From: Campylobacteraceae bacterium
GTDB lineage: Bacteria > Campylobacterota > Campylobacteria > Campylobacterales > Campylobacteraceae
Direction of reading: 5' to 3'
DNA length: 9,003 bases
NCBI GenBank assembly: GCA_031282125.1
Contig: JAITEH010000012.1
Span: 1 to 9,003 of the forward strand
The notes under the pieces were generated by a model. That model was not told the origin of the DNA. It did not search any database and saw only the letters and a list, made by a program, of their open reading frames with translations. Below, piece after piece: positions 4,982 through 9,003 of the stretch (the stretch's first letter is position 1; each line of letters opens with the position of its first letter). The position numbers and the translations under genes are program-made.

Positions 4982-6860
4982 ATATACTTATAGGCAGGTG
5001 TAAAAGAGCTGCAAGGGCATGTACCGTTTCCAAATCTTTGGCGTTGATTTTGCCGTTTGATTTTAAAAGTCCTATAGCTATCTCAAATATCTTTCGTCTT
5101 AATATCGGTTTGCATTTTTGCGCCGTGTAGTAAGCATTTTCCAAAAGCGGCAGAGAGATATTTTGGAGCGGTACGTATTTTAATGTTTTCGCATCCGCTA
5201 TATCCGCCATTTTGTTAAATGCGTCCTGCGCGCTTTGTTCGTCGTCAAATTGACTGCATGCAATGGCTGATAATAGAGTCGATATCTCAAGGTTGATAGG
5301 TGTCAGATTCGAATACACTTCGGCAGGGATATTTTGCAGCCCAAACGAGATATCCAAAGGATATAGCACAAGATATTTTAAGTTTAGTTCAAACCATGAA
5401 ACGCTTTTGTCGGCTTCTATGAGGCGATTTACCAGACTTCTAAATAAAAAATACTGCTCTTTTGTGATGGATTTCAGTGTTGCCATGCTAAGGTTGATGA
5501 GGTTGAGATTTGCCTCTTTGTCAAGTTCCGAAACGGCGTTTTTTATCGCGTGAAAATTCTCGCTTGTATTTTGATAAAACTCATTTTCGATGATATTTTC
5601 CTGTATTTTTTTAATAGTCTTATTTGTATCCAAAAGCATTGAAAAAATAATTAACTGCGCCAAAATAGGATGAGTTGTACATTCGCGTAAAATCTGCGGA
5701 ATATGTTCTATTTTTTGGGCGGCATCGTCTAATTTTTGCGGATTTAACGTGCCTATATTATCTACATTATTTAAAATCGCAGCTGTTGTCGTTGCGAATT
5801 TCAACGTTTTCTCATTACCTTCCTGCATATGTTTTTTCTCCTTATGTTTGATCAGTTTTGGAACGATAACTTTACCGTTCCAACTTGGTTCAAGCGCGCG
5901 GATTCTTTTTTCAAGCGGCGGATGCGTACTAAACGAAAACAGGTTTTTAACCCCGCTTGAAAAATATAGATGACTAAACTCATCTGCTTTAACCGAACTA
6001 ATGAACGAACCCACACCCCCTATTTTTTTTAAAGCGTTGGCCAATCCTCTCGGATGTCTTGTGAATTGTACTGCCGAAGCGTCGGCAAGATACTCTCTTT
6101 GCCTGTTTATGGCAGCCTTCGTAAGACTTCCGAAAAAGAGCCCTATATATCCTGTGATATACAAAGCAAACCCCGCTAAAACAAATACGCCGCCGTTTTT
6201 ATTGTTGCCTTTGGAAAAAGACCTCATCAAAAACTCGCCTACAAGGCTTATAAATAAAATACCGTGCAAGATACCAATTGCACGGATATTTAACTTCATG
6301 TCGCCGTTAAATATATGACTAAATTCATGTGCTATTACTCCTTGAAGTTCATCTCTATTTAAATAATCTATCGCGCCTTTTGTTACTCCGATAACAGCAT
6401 CGTCGTAAGTCATACCAGCAGCAAAAGCGTTTATGGTATTATCTTTGTCCAAGAGGTAAACAGGCGGCGATGGAATGCCTGAAGCTATGGATATTTCATC
6501 TACGACATTCAAAAGTATCCGCTCTTCGATAGCAACTGTATTTTTGTTCAAATATCTGCCGCCAAGCGATAGGGCGATGGTTTTGCCGCCGTTGTTTGAG
6601 AGTATTGATATCTTAGATAACGATTCTAAAACTATCACTGCAAATGTTGTGAAAAAAGAGACCAAAAGCAGTTTTGACGGCGCGTTTTGCAAAACATTAA
6701 ACAAAGAGAGTCCTGCGTCGCCGCGACTTGAGTAATATAGAGCGATTGCTCCGCAAACATAGCTTACCAGCGCGCAGATTCCAATCGTACCAAGCAAAAA
6801 TAGCGTGATTAATAGTCTCGACCTTTTCTTTGCGCTGTTTTGCTGTTCAAAAAAGTTCAT
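4980..6860 (-). CDS. M48 family membrane metallopeptidase (HtpX-like) with long C-terminal helical extension
   Basis: This is a zinc peptidase of 626 residues. There are two N-terminal membrane segments (about 16-44 and 63-84), then the zinc motif HEFSH (178-182), two more hydrophobic segments (about 195-213 and 225-247), the third ligand region REYLADASA (255-263, Glu256) and STHPPLEKRI (311-320), all hallmarks of HtpX/Ste24 peptidases. The active site should face the cytoplasm, and the family cleaves damaged or misfolded membrane proteins. HtpX itself is near 290 residues; here about 290 more follow (337-626). They are mostly helical, and the end (LKSNGKINAKDLETVHALAA) resembles a TerB-like helical domain, a tentative reading. 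The gene starts 6 bases after lemA with no visible Shine-Dalgarno sequence, so translation is probably coupled to lemA. The LemA-M48 pairing is widespread. The substrate is unknown. Confidence 0.9.
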   Translation of the reverse strand: MNFFEQQNSAKKRSRLLITLFLLGTIGICALVSYVCGAIALYYSSRGDAGLSLFNVLQNAPSKLLLVSFFTTFAVIVLESLSKISILSNNGGKTIALSLGGRYLNKNTVAIEERILLNVVDEISIASGIPSPPVYLLDKDNTINAFAAGMTYDDAVIGVTKGAIDYLNRDELQGVIAHEFSHIFNGDMKLNIRAIGILHGILFISLVGEFLMRSFSKGNNKNGGVFVLAGFALYITGYIGLFFGSLTKAAINRQREYLADASAVQFTRHPRGLANALKKIGGVGSFISSVKADEFSHLYFSSGVKNLFSFSTHPPLEKRIRALEPSWNGKVIVPKLIKHKEKKHMQEGNEKTLKFATTTAAILNNVDNIGTLNPQKLDDAAQKIEHIPQILRECTTHPILAQLIIFSMLLDTNKTIKKIQENIIENEFYQNTSENFHAIKNAVSELDKEANLNLINLSMATLKSITKEQYFLFRSLVNRLIEADKSVSWFELNLKYLVLYPLDISFGLQNIPAEVYSNLTPINLEISTLLSAIACSQFDDEQSAQDAFNKMADIADAKTLKYVPLQNISLPLLENAYYTAQKCKPILRRKIFEIAIGLLKSNGKINAKDLETVHALAALLHLPISI

Positions 6861-6866
6861 TTTTTA

Positions 6867-7463
6867 TCAAAAACTAACTTTTGGCGTGTTTTGGATAGCC
6901 GCGCCGTCTTGAAACTCTAAAAGCACAGCATCTTTTGCATGACCAAATGACGATGCAAGCAGATTTTGCGGAAATGATTGACGATAAGTATTGTAAGACA
7001 TGACGGCGTCGTTAAATGCCTGCCTTGCAAAAGCTACTCTATTTTCTGTAGTCGCTATCTCTTCATGCAGTCTCATCATATTTTCATTGGCTTTCAACTC
7101 GGGATACGCTTCAATGACAACGTTTAGTTTCCCAAGCGCGCCGCTGAGAGTGTATTCCGCACTTCCAAGAGCTTGAATATTCGAAGGACTCGAAGGATCG
7201 ACTCTCGTTCTTTCTAAAGTTTGAGCGGCTTGATTTCGCGCTTTGACGACGAGCTCAAGCGTCTCTCTTTCGTGTTTGAGATAGGCTTTTGCCGTTTCAA
7301 CGAGATTTGGTATCAAATCATAACGCCTTTTGAGCTGCACTTCGATTTGAGCAAAAGCACTTAAGTAGCGATTTTTGAGTGCGACCAGCGTATTGTAAAT
7401 GCTGATAATAAAAATCGCAAACAATACGACAATTGCTAAAATGGCAATTTGTGTTGCTCCCAT
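6867..7463 (-). CDS. lemA: LemA family membrane protein
   Basis: The 198-residue protein has one N-terminal membrane segment (about 5-23) followed by a helical-bundle domain. LemA landmarks are clear: QIEVQLKRRYDLIPNLVE (39-56), YPELKANENMMRLHEEI (120-136), TENRVAFARQAFNDAV (139-154), YNTYRQSFP (157-165). The family is usually 180-200 residues, so it is full length. Its biochemical role is not settled; it is thought to serve as a scaffold or partner for membrane proteins and is often next to an M48 peptidase or a TPM-domain protein. Here the M48 gene follows after 6 bases. The ATG at 7463 is preceded by a perfect AGGAGG (7475-7470) at 6 bases, much stronger than the signal of the downstream gene. 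The promoter at 7519-7491 drives both. Confidence 0.95.
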   Translation of the reverse strand: MGATQIAILAIVVLFAIFIISIYNTLVALKNRYLSAFAQIEVQLKRRYDLIPNLVETAKAYLKHERETLELVVKARNQAAQTLERTRVDPSSPSNIQALGSAEYTLSGALGKLNVVIEAYPELKANENMMRLHEEIATTENRVAFARQAFNDAVMSYNTYRQSFPQNLLASSFGHAKDAVLLEFQDGAAIQNTPKVSF

Positions 7464-7490
7464 ACTTATCCTCCTGAAATAAATTTTCTA

Positions 7491-7519
7491 ATTATATCAA
7501 TAAATAGATTATATATCAA
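7491..7519 (-). promoter_or_regulatory. Near-consensus sigma-70 promoter of the lemA-M48 operon
   Basis: On the minus strand TTGATA (7519-7514), a 17-base spacer and TATAAT (7496-7491) with an upstream TGA give an extended -10. The expected start near 7484 leaves a short leader containing AGGAGG. This is the most complete promoter in the window and suggests steady, constitutive expression. Two further TATAAT boxes on the same strand (7513-7508 and 7534-7529) lack comparable -35 elements. Confidence 0.78.
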
Positions 7520-7780
7520 CAAATCACAATTATAATACGACAACGATTTATAGCCTTTTAAATCGCGCATACTTATTTTATTGTTAATGATTAATGTTGC
7601 TATTTTAATTATGAAAAATATAATAAGCGAGTCTATTTTTAAAAAAATAGAAGAGATTATGATATTAAGAAATATAAAAGTTTTGATGGGATTACGGCCG
7701 CGTCATGGGACTTTGCTTTAAATTAGTGCGTTTTTACAATAGATAAAGACACGCTTTTGGCTTTTTAAATCGTCAAATAT
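7520..7780. other. Intergenic region without a convincing gene
   Basis: This lies between the ABC-2 permease 3' end and the lemA promoter. It holds an AT-rich stem-loop (CGATTTA 7544-7550 with TAAATCG 7559-7565), the inverted repeat TTAAT-G-ATTAA (7584-7594), the near palindrome CTATTTTT-AA-AAAAATAG (7633-7650), and a plus-strand TATAAT at 7531-7536. A 36-codon plus-strand frame (7611-7721) has no Shine-Dalgarno sequence and looks like chance. No clear terminator follows the permease gene; weak GCGT/ACGC pairing near 7732-7754 is the best I found. A small RNA is possible but unsupported. Confidence 0.35.
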
Positions 7781-8860
7781 CTATCCGTTTTTTCTCTTAA
7801 ACAAAATAAATGCCGCGCCAAGAGAAACAATGCCCAATAAAAACATTTTAATGAGCAAAGGCAAAGCGGTATGAAACTCCATGCCTCTTAGAAAAATACC
7901 TTTGATAAATATGATGTAATATTTTAGCGGGATGAGGTCTGAGAGCGGTTGAAGCCATGAAGGTATATTTTCTACAGGAGTTGTGAAGCCCGAGAGCAAA
8001 AACGATGGCAGCAAAAAGACAAAAGAGCCCAAAATAGCTTGCTGTTGTGTTTTGCAAACGGCAGATATAAAAAGTCCTACTCCAGAGATGGTAAATAAAA
8101 ATATGATAACTCCCACGTATAAAAGTGCCAATGAACCCAAAAACGGTATCTCATAGACAAAAATAGACAAGCACAAAACCAAAGTCGAAACTCCAATGCT
8201 TATGAGAAGTCCTGGGATTAGCTTGCCAAGAAGTATTTCGTACGAACTTAACGGAGAGACCAAAATCTGCTCATAAGTACCAAGCTCTTTTTCGCGCGTC
8301 AAAGACAAAGAGCACAAGATAATAGCCAAAAGCATGGTGATGGAACCGAAAAGATTTGGCACTATAAACCAAAAGTTGTTTAGATTTTGATTGTAAAGAT
8401 AGTGCATTTGAAGGTCTAGCGGACTTTCATCTTTTGACTGCGTTTTCATCAATATTTGCGATATATACCCCTCTACGACTTGCGCGGTATTTGAGCGGCG
8501 TCCGTCGAGTATGAGCTGTATCTGCGAATCCTGCGTGCCAAGATTTTTAGAAAAACCGTCGGGTATGACCACAAATGCGATGATTTTTTGCGTATCTATC
8601 ATCTTTTGCGCCGTTTCGTAGTTTTGGACATTTGTCAAATCTCTAACGTATTTTGAGCCTTTGATCTCTTGTACAAACTCTTTGCTTTGATAACTTCCGT
8701 CTTGGTCGAAAACAGCCAAATCCATATATCTTACTTCTGTCGTTGCCGCAAATGAGAAAATCAAAATCTGCACCAACGGCAGCGCGATAATGATCAACAT
8801 ACTTTTTTTATCGCTTCTGATAGACAATAACTCTTTTTTGATAAGCGCTAGCAGTCTCAT
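7781..8860 (-). CDS. ABC-2 type exporter permease (YbhR/YbhS/YhhJ-like)
   Basis: This is a membrane subunit of an ABC exporter, 359 residues. The order is that of the ABC2_membrane_3 family: one N-terminal membrane segment (about 19-40), a large periplasmic domain (about 41-165) containing DLAVFDQDGS and IPDGFSKNL, then five membrane segments (about 166-187, 217-236, 246-268, 275-296 and 336-354). The cytoplasmic coupling segment TREKELGTYEQILVSPLS (188-205) is characteristic and contacts the ATPase. LSGFTTPVENIPSWLQ (289-304) is the usual segment before the last helix. Its ATG overlaps the stop of the upstream gene (ATGA), and that gene encodes a second permease, so the two probably form a heterodimer. 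In related operons an ATPase and an HlyD-like adaptor come first; these would lie beyond the right edge. Substrate unknown; relatives export drugs, bile salts or lipids. Confidence 0.93.
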   Translation of the reverse strand: MRLLALIKKELLSIRSDKKSMLIIIALPLVQILIFSFAATTEVRYMDLAVFDQDGSYQSKEFVQEIKGSKYVRDLTNVQNYETAQKMIDTQKIIAFVVIPDGFSKNLGTQDSQIQLILDGRRSNTAQVVEGYISQILMKTQSKDESPLDLQMHYLYNQNLNNFWFIVPNLFGSITMLLAIILCSLSLTREKELGTYEQILVSPLSSYEILLGKLIPGLLISIGVSTLVLCLSIFVYEIPFLGSLALLYVGVIIFLFTISGVGLFISAVCKTQQQAILGSFVFLLPSFLLSGFTTPVENIPSWLQPLSDLIPLKYYIIFIKGIFLRGMEFHTALPLLIKMFLLGIVSLGAAFILFKRKNG

Positions 8861-9003
8861 TTTAAGCCTTTTCTGGAATTTAGCAAAACCAATACAAATA
8901 AAACTGTTCCGATAGTTAATATTCCCGCTAAGCTTATTAAAAATATCTCATAAACATTGCCTGCCAAAAACATCGTCTGAATGGAATTGACAAAATACCG
9001 CGC
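8857..9003 (-). CDS. ABC-2 type permease, C-terminal fragment (5' end outside window)
   Basis: The minus-strand frame entering from the right edge gives 48 residues and ends TGA (8859-8857). It begins ARYFVNSIQTMFLAGN, the short segment typical just before the last helix of ABC-2 permeases, then a hydrophobic helix (about FLISLAGILTIGTVLFVLVLL) and a basic tail NSRKGLK. The corresponding part of the next gene (LKYYIIFIKGIFLRG) has the same layout, so this is the paralogous partner subunit. The stop shares ATGA with the downstream start, implying translational coupling and similar amounts of both subunits. Only the last helix is visible, so no more precise family can be given. Confidence 0.85.
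   Translation of the reverse strand, partial: ARYFVNSIQTMFLAGNVYEIFLISLAGILTIGTVLFVLVLLNSRKGLK

Noticed and set aside
4809..5130. Plus-strand frames of 64 and 70 residues at the end of the receptor gene
   Set aside because: They start inside the receptor in another frame and run through its intrinsic terminator into the convergent gene.
5263..6735. Several plus-strand frames of 74-105 residues inside the M48 gene
   Set aside because: Antisense shadows of a gene with intact HEFSH and downstream zinc-ligand motifs; no ribosome binding sites.
7633..7650. CTATTTTT-AA-AAAAATAG near palindrome as a terminator
   Set aside because: Pure A/T stem except the outer C-G pair, 2-base loop too tight for a stable hairpin, and not next to any gene end.
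7611..7721. 36-codon plus-strand frame starting ATG (MKNIISESIFKKIEEIM...)
   Set aside because: No Shine-Dalgarno sequence, composition follows the AT-rich background, and no recognisable family. Kept only as a remark within the intergenic entry.
1..9003. Mobile elements, CRISPR arrays, tRNA or rRNA genes, prophage or defence genes
   Set aside because: No transposase or integrase motifs, no regularly spaced repeats, no tRNA-like cloverleaf and no nuclease or toxin-antitoxin pair were seen on either strand.

Overview
The window is AT-rich, compact and uses both strands. The compact operons, weak -35 elements with strong (extended) -10 boxes, a Fur-type box in front of a CfrA/FepA-like receptor and the general protein character suggest a Campylobacterota bacterium (Sulfurimonas/Sulfuricurvum/Campylobacter-like). 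That placement is an inference from style and gene content; no rRNA or other marker gene is present.

Layout from left to right. (1) Bases 2-208 hold the 3' end of an unrecognised charged, helical protein, closed by a strong intrinsic terminator (214-246). (2) Bases 247-433 are a divergent control region. A perfect TATAATTATA palindrome supplies overlapping -10 boxes for both directions. To the left, on the minus strand, lies a possible 28-residue microprotein (260-346) with its own Shine-Dalgarno sequence. To the right is a two-gene operon: a membrane-anchored calcineurin-like metallophosphoesterase (434-1546, TTG start) and phosphatidylserine decarboxylase (1551-2375), separated by 4 bases. 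(3) Bases 2376-2638 carry an isolated GC-rich islet of unknown origin, then -10-like boxes and a clear Fur box. (4) Bases 2639-4945 encode a TonB-dependent outer-membrane receptor of the catecholate siderophore type, ending at an intrinsic terminator whose T-tract touches the stop codon of the convergent gene. (5) On the minus strand, lemA (6867-7463) and an M48 metallopeptidase with a long C-terminal extension (4980-6860) form an operon behind a near-consensus sigma-70 promoter. (6) Bases 7464-7780 hold that promoter and otherwise no convincing gene. (7) At the right end, two ABC-2 type exporter permeases overlap by ATGA (7781-8860, and a partial gene at 8857-9003); the ATPase and adaptor partners would lie beyond the window.

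Functionally, most of the content concerns the envelope: phospholipid synthesis (psd), a lipid- or membrane-facing phosphoesterase, iron uptake under Fur control, membrane protein quality control or modification (LemA/M48), and drug or lipid export (ABC-2). I see no mobile element, CRISPR array, tRNA or rRNA, and no clear defence or biosynthetic system. The least explained items are the putative microprotein at 260-346, the GC-rich islet at 2451-2507, and the C-terminal extension of the M48 protein.
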